Source of the DNA: JADJOY01 sp046331705 [NCBI: bacterium]
GTDB taxonomy: Bacteria > JADJOY01
Length of the DNA: 37,213 bases
NCBI GenBank assembly: GCA_046331705.1
Contig: JAXLQJ010000027.1
Location: forward strand, 1 to 37,213
Reading direction: 5' to 3'
In this document: in pieces, positions 26,294-35,395 of the stretch
Numbering within the stretch: position 1 is the stretch's first letter
How the letters are laid out: each line of letters opens with the position of its first letter
The notes under the pieces: generated by a model
What the model was told of the DNA's origin: nothing
Databases searched by the model: none
The model's input: only the letters and a program-made list of their open reading frames with translations
Program-made: the position numbers and the translations under genes

Positions 26294-27683
26294 CTAGGGT
26301 CCGTTCGGTTGGTGCCCGCACCAGATGCAGGGCACGTCGTGAAGCAGCCTGCGAGATTGGTTGCGTCGCAGTGTCGGGATCGAATGAGGCACGTGACGTT
26401 CAGGCCGCACGGGGAGCGCCCCGTGGCTTGAAACCACGGGGTAGTGCAGCGGTTCGGAGGAAGGACAAAGGCGCAGGGGGGGAAAGCCGAGCGCGCTCGG
26501 CCACGAGGAAAGCATACGCCGCGATGCAGAGCGTCCCGTGGTGATGAAACCCACGCCAGCCACGGCCCTCGAAGTGATCCAGCCCGAGCTCGTCCTTCAG
26601 CTCCTCGTAGTCGCGCTCGATCCGCCATCGCAGCTTGGCGAGGCGCACGAGCTGCTCGACCGAGGTGGCTTCGTCGAGCGTCGACAGCCAGTACTTCGTA
26701 GGCTCGGTTTCGCCCACGGGCCACTCGATGCCCAGCCACTCGATGGGGCGGGGAGCAGGACGGTCGTAGTCGCGATGAGCCGGCCGCACCCGCAGCCATG
26801 CGAACCGCGACCGCATCGCTCCGCGGGTGCCTTCCCGCCAGGTCACCGTTCTCCAGGACCGCGCCGGCACGGTCTGAGAGAGCGCAGCAGCGCTCGTCGG
26901 TCGATGGGCGGCGCTACGGCGAACGCGATGAGGTGGACGTCCACGACCCGACCACCGCTTCGGCTCCAAAGGCTCGTCACCGGGTGGCCACACGCTCGTC
27001 TCGCCCGGGATCCCCACGACGTACGGGATCTCGGCTTCGCTCAGGCGATCCCGAAACGCCGTGATTTGCCCGTAGCCGGCGTCAGCGACCACGGGCGCTG
27101 GCGGCAGCTCGTCAAGGCGAAGCGCCGACACTTGGTCGAGCGCGATCTGCCACTTGGTCCGAAACACGATCTCGTCGGGTACGCCGACCGCGGCCCGGCG
27201 ACCTCGGTCCGCCGCCCAGCTCTCGGGCAGGTACAGATCGTAGGCTACCGGGATGCTCGCGACCTCGTTGGCGAGCGAGAGCGACACGGCGACCTGGCAG
27301 TTTTCCTGCTTGCCCAGCACACCGCAGTACTGGCGCGTCACACCGACAGAATGACGTCCTTTCTTCGGAAAGCCGGTGTCGTCGACGATCCACGCGGCCA
27401 CTGGACCATGGCGCTCGAGCGAGTCGAGTGCCATCTGCCGCGCCGTGCGCAGCACGACGTGATCGTCCCAGGGGGCGTGGGCCACGAAGTGATGCATGGA
27501 TTGATGGCGGGCGCGAACGTGGCGCGGATCGACGCGCGCCGCCATGGGCTCGATGCTCTTGCGTTCCCCCGGCAGACACAGGCCCGTGAGATAGGCGCGC
27601 AGCGGCTCGCGGCGATCGGCATGGCCGACGGCCGAGGCAAGCTGATCGAGGTATCGCTCGAAGCGGCGGGTCGCGGCATCCAT
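26294..27683 (-). pseudogene. IS701-family transposase, frameshifted near the C-terminus
   Basis: This DDE transposase carries out cut-and-paste transposition of the element. From ATG 27683 the uninterrupted frame gives 427 residues and stops at 26400. IS701 motifs are clear: IVDDTGFPKKGRHSVGVTRQ with the first Asp, a CGVLGKQENCQVAVSLS block, VVADAGYGQ with the second Asp, and RWRIERDYEELKDELGLDHF with the Glu. Immediately after FKPRGAP the frame turns to RAA-stop, while the +1 frame continues as VRPERHVPHSIPTLRR...VPCIWCG, the usual family C-terminus, to a TAG at 26294-26296, 17 bases from the IS end. Removing one C from the CCCC run at 26411-26414 restores 462 residues. A disabling indel, a sequencing error or a +1 programmed shift at CCC-C are the options. 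All catalytic residues lie before the shift. Confidence 0.88.
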
Positions 27684-27727
27684 GCTCCCGAGCGTGCCAC
27701 GGATGGCAACCGCGACGCTACACTTTA

Positions 27728-27740
27728 TGACACAGTAGTA
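27728..27740 (-). repeat. Right terminal inverted repeat of the IS701-family element
   Basis: TGACACAGTAGTA here is the reverse complement of the left end at 26277-26289. Confidence 0.9.
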
Positions 27741-27744
27741 CTAA
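27741..27744. repeat. Right copy of the CTAA target-site duplication, overlapping the bolA stop
   Basis: The second CTAA copy supplies the TAG stop codon of bolA (complement of CTA at 27741-27743). The left copy at 26273-26276 would have served before insertion. Confidence 0.85.
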
Positions 27745-28046
27745 CGGCGCGCGCTCCACTCGGCGGGCGTGAGCGTGCGCATGGCGAGCGCGTGGATCTG
27801 GCTGCCCATCTCCTCGGCGAGGATCGAGTAGACGAGTCGCTGCCGCTCGATCGCGGACATGCCGGTGAATCGCTCGGAAACCACCACGATGTCGTAGTGG
27901 CCGCCGCCGCTCGCGGTCTTGTGGCCGCGATGCTTCGCGGAGTCGTCGCCGATGGTGAAGTGCGTGGGCGCGAGCGCCTCGCGCAGCTTGCGCTCGATGG
28001 TGGCCGGGGTTTCAGCGGTGACGTGCTGCGTATGCGTGTGCGGCAT
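27741..28046 (-). CDS. bolA: BolA family protein
   Basis: This 101-residue BolA protein belongs to a small class II KH-like fold family that works with monothiol glutaredoxins in iron-sulfur and iron handling, and in E. coli as a morphology and transcription regulator. The core IERKLREALAPTHFTIGDDS, then a GGGHYDIVVVSERFTGMSAI segment and the helix ERQRLVYSILAEEM with QIHALAMRT are all typical. The conserved His in IHAL and the His in the H-R-G-H loop fit [2Fe-2S] or partner binding. A His/Thr-rich N-terminus (MPHTHTQHV) precedes the fold. ATG 28046 has GAGGAG upstream. It follows the HAD gene by 29 bp on the same strand, likely one transcript. Its stop codon lies inside the IS701 target duplication, so the protein is unchanged by the insertion but its 3' flank is now IS sequence. 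Confidence 0.93.
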   Translation of the reverse strand: MPHTHTQHVTAETPATIERKLREALAPTHFTIGDDSAKHRGHKTASGGGHYDIVVVSERFTGMSAIERQRLVYSILAEEMGSQIHALAMRTLTPAEWSARR

Positions 28047-28075
28047 CCTGCGCTCCTCGCTCGAGGCTTGCGAGT

Positions 28076-28801
28076 CTAGCCCGTGGCGTCGTCCACGTGT
28101 GCGATCAGCTCGGTGAGCGAACCGATTCGAAGCACGCCGCCTGGTCCGGTGGGACGTCGACGCCGATCGAGCAGCAACGCTTTCACGCCGAGCGCGCGCG
28201 AGGCGATCGCATCCTCGATGGGATGGTCGCCCACGTGGATCGCCTGGCGCGGGCGCACGCCGTGCTTGGCGATCGCGAGGGCGAAGATCGAAGGATCGGG
28301 CTTCGCGACCCCCGCTTCGCTCGAGAGCGTCGTGCTCGCGAAGTAGCGATCGATGCCGAGCGCCGCGCACACTCGCCTGCAGCGGCCGTCGAAGTTGCTG
28401 ACGATGCCCATGGCGAGGCCGCGCGCGGCGATCGCGTCCAGGGTCGGCAGCACGTCGTCGTAGAGCTGCCACGCGCTCGCGCCGGCGAAGCGCTCGAAGA
28501 GTGCGTCGAAGTAGCGCTCGCGGTCGAAGTCGGGCGGCGTCCCGAGCGCGTCGAGCACGCGTCCCACCAGATCGCGCCACCACGCTCGTTCGAGGGCAAC
28601 GATCCGCTCGGCGGTCTCCCCCGGAAACGTCATCCGCGGCATCGCATGAAACGCGCTCTTGAACGCTGCCGCCCAGCGGGCCGGATCACGCGTCAGGCCG
28701 AGCTCGCGCGCATCCGCGGCGTACACCTCACCCACCGAGCCGCGCACGCGAAAGAGCGTGCCCACCGCGTCGAAGAGTACGAGCTCGATCGTGCGTGCCA
28801 T
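28076..28801 (-). CDS. HAD-superfamily hydrolase (HAD-IA, HDHD3/REG-2-like)
   Basis: This 241-residue haloacid dehalogenase-type hydrolase has motif I LFDAVGTLF near residues 9-17, giving the nucleophile Asp but Val at the +2 position where phosphatases carry the general-acid Asp. Motif II is GIVSNFDG (Ser), motif III the Lys in VAKPDPSIF, and motif IV VGDHPIEDAIASRALG. A helical cap lies between motifs I and II (about 20-95). The D-x-V form occurs in REG-2/HDHD3-like members, which suggests altered or reduced phosphatase activity; the substrate is unknown. ATG 28801. The gene is divergent from the secreted-protein pair across 117 bp and lies 29 bp upstream of bolA. Confidence 0.9.
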   Translation of the reverse strand: MARTIELVLFDAVGTLFRVRGSVGEVYAADARELGLTRDPARWAAAFKSAFHAMPRMTFPGETAERIVALERAWWRDLVGRVLDALGTPPDFDRERYFDALFERFAGASAWQLYDDVLPTLDAIAARGLAMGIVSNFDGRCRRVCAALGIDRYFASTTLSSEAGVAKPDPSIFALAIAKHGVRPRQAIHVGDHPIEDAIASRALGVKALLLDRRRRPTGPGGVLRIGSLTELIAHVDDATG

Positions 28802-28918
28802 GGTTCCGCTCGCAACCTCCGACGGGGTTTCCCGATTCGATCGTCGATTCGAGCGCCGATTTGCGGCGGCTCAGACGAGCGTAGTACCGTTCGCGGGCGT
28901 CACGAACGGGAGGCTCGC

Positions 28919-29437
28919 GTGGTGTGGAGTCGCAGGCGATGGACGACGATTCGCTCCGCGTGCTTCTGCGTGGCGCTCGCCGCCCGGTCGGCGAGCGCGC
29001 AGGCGCCAGTCGACGCCTCCGCGAAGGATGCCACGCGGGCGGAGCCCGGACCGAGTGCGAGCGCGCCGGCCCGCACTTCCCCATCGAGCGCCGCGGGGCT
29101 CGAGGCCCACATCGATCCCACCACGCGCGAGCTCACCGCCGGTCCGGCCGAGGTCGCGGGAATGGCGGAGCAGGACCCCTGGCTTCGCAACGCACTCTCG
29201 ACCAGCTCGGATGGGCTCGTGGAGGAGCCCTCGCCGGGTGGCGGTTGGATGATCGACCTACAGGGGCGCTTCCAGAGCGTCGTGTTCGCCACCGTCGATG
29301 CGAGCGGGAACGTCGCCGTGCAACACGGGATGACCACCGCCGCGGCGCCGCTGCCCCACGCCGACGGCGGCGGCTGCAAGGTCGAGTCGCCTGACGAGAC
29401 GCGCGGAGTGCGGAACGATTGCCGTGGCGAGCGCTGA
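28919..29437 (+). CDS. Secreted hypothetical protein coupled to the metallopeptidase
   Basis: This 172-residue protein has an N-terminal signal peptide (basic start, hydrophobic core CFCVALAARSASA, cleavage after AQA near residue 29), then a Pro/Ala/Ser-rich linker and a small domain containing GGGWMIDLQGRFQSVVFAT followed by DASGNVAVQHG. That domain has the look of short beta-rich proteins often encoded next to secreted peptidases. I do not recognise a named family. GTG 28919 is chosen because GGGAGG lies six bases upstream and the signal peptide begins there. Its TGA overlaps the start of the next gene, so the products are made together. An inhibitor, propeptide-like partner or secretion helper of the metallopeptidase is possible but unproven. 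Confidence 0.72.
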   Translation: MVWSRRRWTTIRSACFCVALAARSASAQAPVDASAKDATRAEPGPSASAPARTSPSSAAGLEAHIDPTTRELTAGPAEVAGMAEQDPWLRNALSTSSDGLVEEPSPGGGWMIDLQGRFQSVVFATVDASGNVAVQHGMTTAAAPLPHADGGGCKVESPDETRGVRNDCRGER

Positions 29438-30458
29438 TGCCGTGCGCGCGGCGGGCGTCGCGCTGGGCGTCTGTCTCGGGATGGTCGTCTCGCTGGCGGC
29501 GACTCCGAGCGCGCGCGCGGCCACCCTCACCATCGTCGTGAACGATGGCGTCAACGAGGGTTTCAACGACACGACCCACGCGGACCCCGTCACGGGCAAC
29601 CCTGGCACCACGCGGGGCCAGCAGCGGCTCAACGTGTTTCAGGCGGCCGCGGCGGTCTGGGGCGATGCCCTCACGAGCCCGGTGACGATCCTGGTGCGCG
29701 CCCAATTCGACGTGCTCACGTGCAACGCCTCGTCCGCCGTGCTCGGCTCCGCGGGGCCGACGACCGCGCACCGCGATTTCTCCGGTGCGCCGATCTCGAG
29801 CACGTACTACGTCCAAGCCGTGGCCAACAGCCGTAGCGGCGTCGATCTGAGCGCCGCCAACCCGGACATCAACGCGACGTTCAACGTCCGTCTCGACGAC
29901 GCGGACCCCAACTGCCTCGGCGGTCTGACCTGGTGGTACGGAATCGGCGCGGCGCCCCAAGGCGGCGCCATCGATCTCTACACCACGGTGCTCCACGAGC
30001 TGGGTCACGGCCTCGGCAACCTCTCGCTCCACAACCTGGGCACGGGCGCCAAGCTGAACGGCTTCGACGACGCCTACCTGCGCCTGCTCTACGACGAGGT
30101 CGCCGGGATCGCTTGGCCGGCGATGACCAACGGTCAGCGGGTCGCGTCCTCGATCAACACCGGGAACCTCACCTGGCTCGGAGCCGCGGCGAACTCCAAG
30201 GCCGCGGCCTTCGGCGCTGGAACCACCAACGGGCACCTGAGGCTCTACGCGCCCAATCCCGTGCAGTCCGGGTCGTCGGTCTCGCATTGGGACACGGCAC
30301 TCACGCCCAACGAGCTGATGGAGCCGATCCTCACGTCCAACGCCGAGGACTACGTGACGTACTCGCTCATGGGCGACGTCGGTTGGGTCATGAGCCTGCT
30401 CTTCAAGGACGGCTTCGAGAGTGGCAACGTCCACTTCTGGACGGATCGCGTGCCCTGA
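29424..30458 (+). CDS. Secreted putative zinc metallopeptidase with HELGH motif
   Basis: This 344-residue exported protein has a signal peptide ending SARA near residue 33. The zinc-binding motif is TTVLHELGHGLGNLS, with His191, Glu192 and His195. The metzincin third ligand would be the residue after G-x-x, which here is Ser; a His occurs two residues later (LSLHN), so the third ligand is unclear. The segment before it resembles a PA-associated scaffold found in similar HE(I/L)GHGLG proteins. The C-terminus DGFESGNVHFWT matches a short tail common to exported proteins of several Proteobacteria. GTG 29424 overlaps the upstream stop by 14 bases; a second GTG at 29442 would also leave the signal peptide intact. 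Proteolytic activity is inferred. Confidence 0.8.
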   Translation: MASADAVRAAGVALGVCLGMVVSLAATPSARAATLTIVVNDGVNEGFNDTTHADPVTGNPGTTRGQQRLNVFQAAAAVWGDALTSPVTILVRAQFDVLTCNASSAVLGSAGPTTAHRDFSGAPISSTYYVQAVANSRSGVDLSAANPDINATFNVRLDDADPNCLGGLTWWYGIGAAPQGGAIDLYTTVLHELGHGLGNLSLHNLGTGAKLNGFDDAYLRLLYDEVAGIAWPAMTNGQRVASSINTGNLTWLGAAANSKAAAFGAGTTNGHLRLYAPNPVQSGSSVSHWDTALTPNELMEPILTSNAEDYVTYSLMGDVGWVMSLLFKDGFESGNVHFWTDRVP

Positions 30459-30520
30459 GCGGCGCAACCCCCGCGGGGCTGGGTCGCGTCGCGTCGCGAA
30501 CGGCTGGCGGGTTCGCGCCA

Positions 30521-30548
30521 AACGCGACGGCGAATCCGTCGCTGCGTT
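30521..30548. terminator. Hairpin between convergent metallopeptidase and FIST genes
   Basis: CGACGG (30525-30530) pairs with CCGTCG (30536-30541) around CGAAT, and AACG (30521-30524) can extend the stem to CGTT (30545-30548) with a three-base bulge. It lies in the 109-bp gap between stops at 30458 and 30568. Candidate bidirectional terminator. Confidence 0.4.
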
Positions 30549-30567
30549 GCGGTGGCGCGCGGTGTGA

Positions 30568-31748
<1,181 letters not shown>

Positions 31749-31752
<4 letters not shown>

Positions 31753-32387
31753 CGCGTCGCCTCCGCGAAGCCCGCCACGTACGGCAAGCGCGCGGCGGTG
31801 GCGCGGATCTCGGGCGTGGCCACCAAGAGCGTGCGGGTGGCGTCCCAGGTGCCCTCGGCGAGCTGCTTGCGGGCGCCCTCGGGCATGCGCGCGGGGAAGC
31901 GACGATCGCGGCAGATCACCACTTGCTGGGCGAGATCGACGATGACCTCGGCGCGCGGCTCTTCCTTCACGAGCGCCTTGAGCTGGCTCAGGTCCTCGCG
32001 CGCGAGCGTCACCGCCGGCATGCCGAGGGTGGTGCAGTTGCCGAAGAAGATCTCGGCGAACGACTCGCCGACCAGCGCCCGGATGCCCCAGCGCTGAAGC
32101 GACTGCGGCGCGTGCTCGCGCGAGCTGCCGCAGCCGAAGTTTCGGTCGACGATCAGCACGCTCGCGCCCTGGTGGCGGGGATCGTCGAACGGATGACCGA
32201 GCGCTTGCCCGTCGGGGCCGACGCGCACGTCCTCGAAGACGTGGTTCTCGAGCCCCTCGAAGGTGATCCCCTTCATGAAGCGCGCGGGGATGATGCGGTC
32301 GGTGTCGATGTCGTCGCCGTCGACCGGCACCGCGCGGCCGCTCACCCGGTCGATCCTCGCCAATCCGGCTTCCGTCGCGTTGCTCAT
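31749..32387 (-). CDS. leuD: 3-isopropylmalate dehydratase small subunit LeuD
   Basis: LeuD, with LeuC, forms isopropylmalate isomerase, which converts 2-isopropylmalate to 3-isopropylmalate in leucine synthesis in the cytoplasm. The 212-residue product has the swivelling-domain motifs VDGDDIDTDRIIPARFMK near the N-terminus, NFGCGSSREHAPQSL, and the IFFGNCTTLGMPAV strand. Length is normal. The ATG at 32387 overlaps the leuC TGA (TGATG), and its own TGA overlaps the FIST ATG, so three genes are translated in a chain. The other leucine genes (leuA, leuB) are not in the window. Confidence 0.96.
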
Positions 32388-33787
32388 CACAGCATCTCCC
32401 GCACGTCGGCCACCTTGCCCGCCACCGCTGCGGCCGCGACCATCGCCGGGCTCATCAGCAGTGTCCGGCCGGTGGGGCTTCCTTGCCGACCCTTGAAGTT
32501 CCGGTTCGAGGACGAAGCGCACATCTCGCGCCCCTTGAGCTTGTCGGGGTTCATGGCGAGGCACATCGAACAGCCGGGCTCGCGCCATTCGAAGCCGGCG
32601 GCGCGGAAGACCTCGTGCAGGCCCTCGGCTTCGGCGGCGTTCTTCACGGCCTGCGATCCGGGCACCACCAGCGCACGCACGCCCGAGGCGACGCGCCGGC
32701 CCTTGGCGACGCGCGCGGCCTCGCGCAGGTCGGAGATGCGGCTGTTGGTGCAGGAACCGATGAACGCCACGTCGATGGGAGTGCCGGCGATCGGCTTGCC
32801 CGGCTCGAGGCTCATGAACTCGTAGGCCTCGCGCGCCGTGGAACGCTCGCCGTCGGGGAGCTCGTCGGGGCGGGGCAGCTTCTCGTCGACGCCCAGCGCC
32901 TGACCGGGGTTGATGCCCCAGGTGACCGTGGGCGCGATCTCGGCGCCGGGGAGCTCGACGTCGTCGTCGTAGCTCGCGTCGCCATCGCTGGCGATCGACT
33001 TCCACCAGGCCACCGCCTTGTCCCACGCTTCCCCGGCGGGCGCGTAGCGGCGGCCGCGCAGGTACGCGAAGGTCTTCTCGTCGGGGTTCACGTATCCGAC
33101 CCGCGCGCCGCCTTCGATGGCCATGTTGCAGACGGTGAGGCGCTCTTCCATCGAGAAGCCGTCGATCACCTCGCCCGCGTACTCGTAGGCGTAACCGACT
33201 CCGCCGTTCACACCGAGCCGACGGATCACGTGCAGCGTCACGTCCTTCGCGTACACCCCGCCGCCGAGCTTGCCGGTGACGCGCACGCGCCGCACCTTGG
33301 GGCGCGCCAGGGCCATGGTCTGGGTGGCGAGCACGTCGCGCACCTGGCTGGTGCCGATGCCGAACGCGATGGCGCCGAACGCTCCGTGCGTGGACGTGTG
33401 GCTGTCGCCGCACGCGATCGTCATGCCCGGTTGCGTCAGCCCGAGCTCCGGTCCGATCACGTGGACGATGCCTTGGTGGGCGTCGCCGATGCCGAAGAAG
33501 GGGATGCCGCGCTCGCGGCAGTTGCGATCGAGCGCCGCGAGCATCTGCTCCGCCAGATCGTCCGCGAGCGGCCGCGACACGTCGTCGGTGGGCACGATGT
33601 GGTCCACTGTCGCGAAGGTGCGATCGGGGAAGAGCACGCCGAGCCCCGCCTCGCGCAGCATCTGGAACGCCTGCGGGCTCGTCACCTCGTGGACGAGGTG
33701 CAGCCCGATGAAGAGCTGGCTCTGGCCGCTCGGAAGCTCGCGGACGGTGTGAAGGTCCCAGACCTTGTTGAAGAGACTTCGACCCAT
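32387..33787 (-). CDS. leuC: 3-isopropylmalate dehydratase large subunit LeuC
   Basis: LeuC is the iron-sulfur catalytic subunit of isopropylmalate isomerase. The 466-residue product shows the aconitase-family motifs: [20 protein letters not shown], the cluster Cys in [12 protein letters not shown], the two Cys in [13 protein letters not shown], and [12 protein letters not shown] near the C-terminus. ATG 33787 starts [15 protein letters not shown], a normal family N-terminus (TLFEKIWDAH-like). Roughly 207 bp separate it from the end of the downstream-coded sugar dehydrogenase gene on the same strand, which should hold the operon promoter, but I could not identify a leader peptide rich in Leu or a clear promoter. 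Confidence 0.97.
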   Translation of the reverse strand: MGRSLFNKVWDLHTVRELPSGQSQLFIGLHLVHEVTSPQAFQMLREAGLGVLFPDRTFATVDHIVPTDDVSRPLADDLAEQMLAALDRNCRERGIPFFGIGDAHQGIVHVIGPELGLTQPGMTIACGDSHTSTHGAFGAIAFGIGTSQVRDVLATQTMALARPKVRRVRVTGKLGGGVYAKDVTLHVIRRLGVNGGVGYAYEYAGEVIDGFSMEERLTVCNMAIEGGARVGYVNPDEKTFAYLRGRRYAPAGEAWDKAVAWWKSIASDGDASYDDDVELPGAEIAPTVTWGINPGQALGVDEKLPRPDELPDGERSTAREAYEFMSLEPGKPIAGTPIDVAFIGSCTNSRISDLREAARVAKGRRVASGVRALVVPGSQAVKNAAEAEGLHEVFRAAGFEWREPGCSMCLAMNPDKLKGREMCASSSNRNFKGRQGSPTGRTLLMSPAMVAAAAVAGKVADVREML

Positions 33788-33964
33788 GACGCGCACCTTT
33801 GATCGAGGGTTGCGGGAAGGCCCGCGTGCGCCGGGCAGGGCGCCCACGGGACGTGGCGCACGGTGGACGGCGAGCTCGCGCACGCGCGAGGCGCGGGGCG
33901 AGGCGGCGTCGCAACGGCGATCGTGCGCCGCGTAAGGTACGGCGCGCGTCCTAGCCCGGCAAAT

Positions 33965-33992
33965 CCGCGCCGGCGCGTTCCGGCCGACGCGG
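33965..33992 (-). terminator. Bulged hairpin directly after the sugar-dehydrogenase stop
   Basis: CCGCG-CCGG (33965-33973) faces CCGG (33980-33983) and CGCGG (33988-33992) with a four-base bulge, immediately beyond the stop codon at 33995. It could end the dehydrogenase transcript before leuC. No T-run. Confidence 0.3.
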
Positions 33993-33994
33993 GT

Positions 33995-35302
33995 TCAGCG
34001 AGGCCCGAGGCGCAGGATCCGGCCCGAGCCCAAGCTGGCCAGGTAGATCTCGCCGCAGGCGTCCTCGCCGAACGAGGCGAGGTTCGAGCCCGACGTGCCG
34101 AGCTCGCTGGTGCGCTCGCGCAGATCCGCGGCGCGCCCGTCCTCGAAACGGAAGGACCAGACTTTTCCCGAGCAGTAATCGCCGAAGAAATAGGTGCCGG
34201 CGACCCCGGGCATGCGTCGGCCGCGGTAGACGTAGCCGCCCACGACCGAGCAGCCCTGATCGTGCCCGTAGTCGAAGACCGGCAGCGCGAGGCCCGTCGG
34301 ATCACACCCTCGTGACGGCTCGAAGCACGCGTTGCCCTCCATGGTGTTCCAGCCGTAGTTGGTGCCGGGCGCCGACGCGGCGGCGGTGGCATCGAGCTCC
34401 TCGCGGCTGTCCTGGCCGACGTCGCCGACGTAGAGATCGCCGTTCGCGCGGTCGAACGTGAACCGCCACGGGTTGCGCAGACCGTAGGCGAAGATCTCGC
34501 CGCGCGCGCCACTGGTGCCGACGAAGGGATTGTCGGGCGGCACCGCGTACGGGCTCGCGCCGTCGACGTCGATCCGCAGGATCTTGCCGAGAAGCGTGTC
34601 GAGGCGCTGCCCGTTGCCGAGCGGATCGCCGCCCGCACCGCCGTCGCCGAGGCCCACGTAGAGCATGCCGTCCGGGCCGAACGCGAGCTGGCCGCCGTTG
34701 TGATTGGCGAAGGGTTGCTGGACCTCGAGCAACACGCGTTCGCTGTCCGGATCGGCGGTGTCGGCGTTCGCCTCCGCGTGCAGCTCCGATACGTGCGTGT
34801 CGCCGGCGAGATTCGTGTAGTCGACGAAGAATCGGCCGTTGCTCGCGAAGTCGGGATGGAAGGCGATCCCCAGCAAGCCGCGCTCGCCGCCGCTGGTGAT
34901 GCGATCGCTCAGGTCGAGGAAGTCCGCGGTCTGGAGCGTGCCGTCGCGGATCACGCGGACATGACCGTCTTGCTGGATCACGAACAGCCGGTGCACGTCG
35001 CCGGGCGGTGCGGCGATACCGACGGGCTCGTCGATTCCCTCCGCGACGATCTCGAGGCCGAGCGTGGGCGTGCCGTCACGGACGGGCAGCGTGTCGCACG
35101 TCGTCCCACCGCCACCACCTCCTCCGCCACCGCCGCCACCACCACCGCCGCCTCCCCCTCCTCCGCCGCCATCGTCCGGCGGCGGATTCGATCCTCCCCC
35201 GCCGCACCCGCTCGCGAAACCCAGCGCGGCGAGGGCGAGAAGCGCGCCCACCACGGCCTTTCGGAACTCCGTCGAACGCTTGGTCCTCGGACGGGATCGC
35301 AT
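33995..35302 (-). CDS. PQQ-dependent sugar dehydrogenase-like lipoprotein (GSDH family)
   Basis: This 435-residue lipoprotein has the six-bladed propeller of soluble glucose dehydrogenase/YliI-type enzymes, which oxidise aldose sugars with PQQ. The lipobox LGFASGC ends the signal peptide at Cys33. Next comes a Pro/Asp stretch and an uninterrupted run of 22 glycines (35105-35170), then the catalytic domain. Family motifs include GLEIVAEGIDEPVGIA, GERGLLGIAFHPDF, ANHNGGQLAFGPDGMLYVG with LGDGGAGGDP, AYGLRNPWRFTFD, LYVGDVGQDSREE, and FGEDACGEIYLAS. PQQ and calcium binding are expected but individual ligands were not mapped. It is probably outer-membrane-anchored and periplasmic or surface-exposed. 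No PQQ synthesis genes are near. ATG 35302. Confidence 0.93.
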   Translation of the reverse strand: MRSRPRTKRSTEFRKAVVGALLALAALGFASGCGGGGSNPPPDDGGGGGGGGGGGGGGGGGGGGGGTTCDTLPVRDGTPTLGLEIVAEGIDEPVGIAAPPGDVHRLFVIQQDGHVRVIRDGTLQTADFLDLSDRITSGGERGLLGIAFHPDFASNGRFFVDYTNLAGDTHVSELHAEANADTADPDSERVLLEVQQPFANHNGGQLAFGPDGMLYVGLGDGGAGGDPLGNGQRLDTLLGKILRIDVDGASPYAVPPDNPFVGTSGARGEIFAYGLRNPWRFTFDRANGDLYVGDVGQDSREELDATAAASAPGTNYGWNTMEGNACFEPSRGCDPTGLALPVFDYGHDQGCSVVGGYVYRGRRMPGVAGTYFFGDYCSGKVWSFRFEDGRAADLRERTSELGTSGSNLASFGEDACGEIYLASLGSGRILRLGPR

Positions 35303-35395
35303 GACGCCTCCGGTGTGCGCTCGCTGCGCGGGCAGCGATTACGTCTGGCACAGTCGACGAGGGATGGACAGGGCACCTCGGCTATCCTCGCGGCC

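Larger units (their letters stand above)
26277..27740. mobile_element. IS701-family insertion sequence, 1464 bp
   Basis: The element is bounded by inverted repeats that begin TACTACTGTGTCA on both ends (15 of the first 17 bases match) and flanked by CTAA duplications. It contains one transposase gene on the minus strand that, if the frameshift near 26411 is discounted, fills it from 27683 to 26294. It lies in what was a roughly 12-base gap between convergent genes: the hydrolase stop at 26264 and the bolA stop now in the right CTAA copy. The intact ends and exact duplication suggest recent insertion. No passenger genes. Confidence 0.93.

Noticed and set aside
33788-33994. Leucine attenuator or T-box leader before leuC
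   Set aside because: No Leu-rich leader peptide, no T-box core and only weak hairpins were found on the minus strand.
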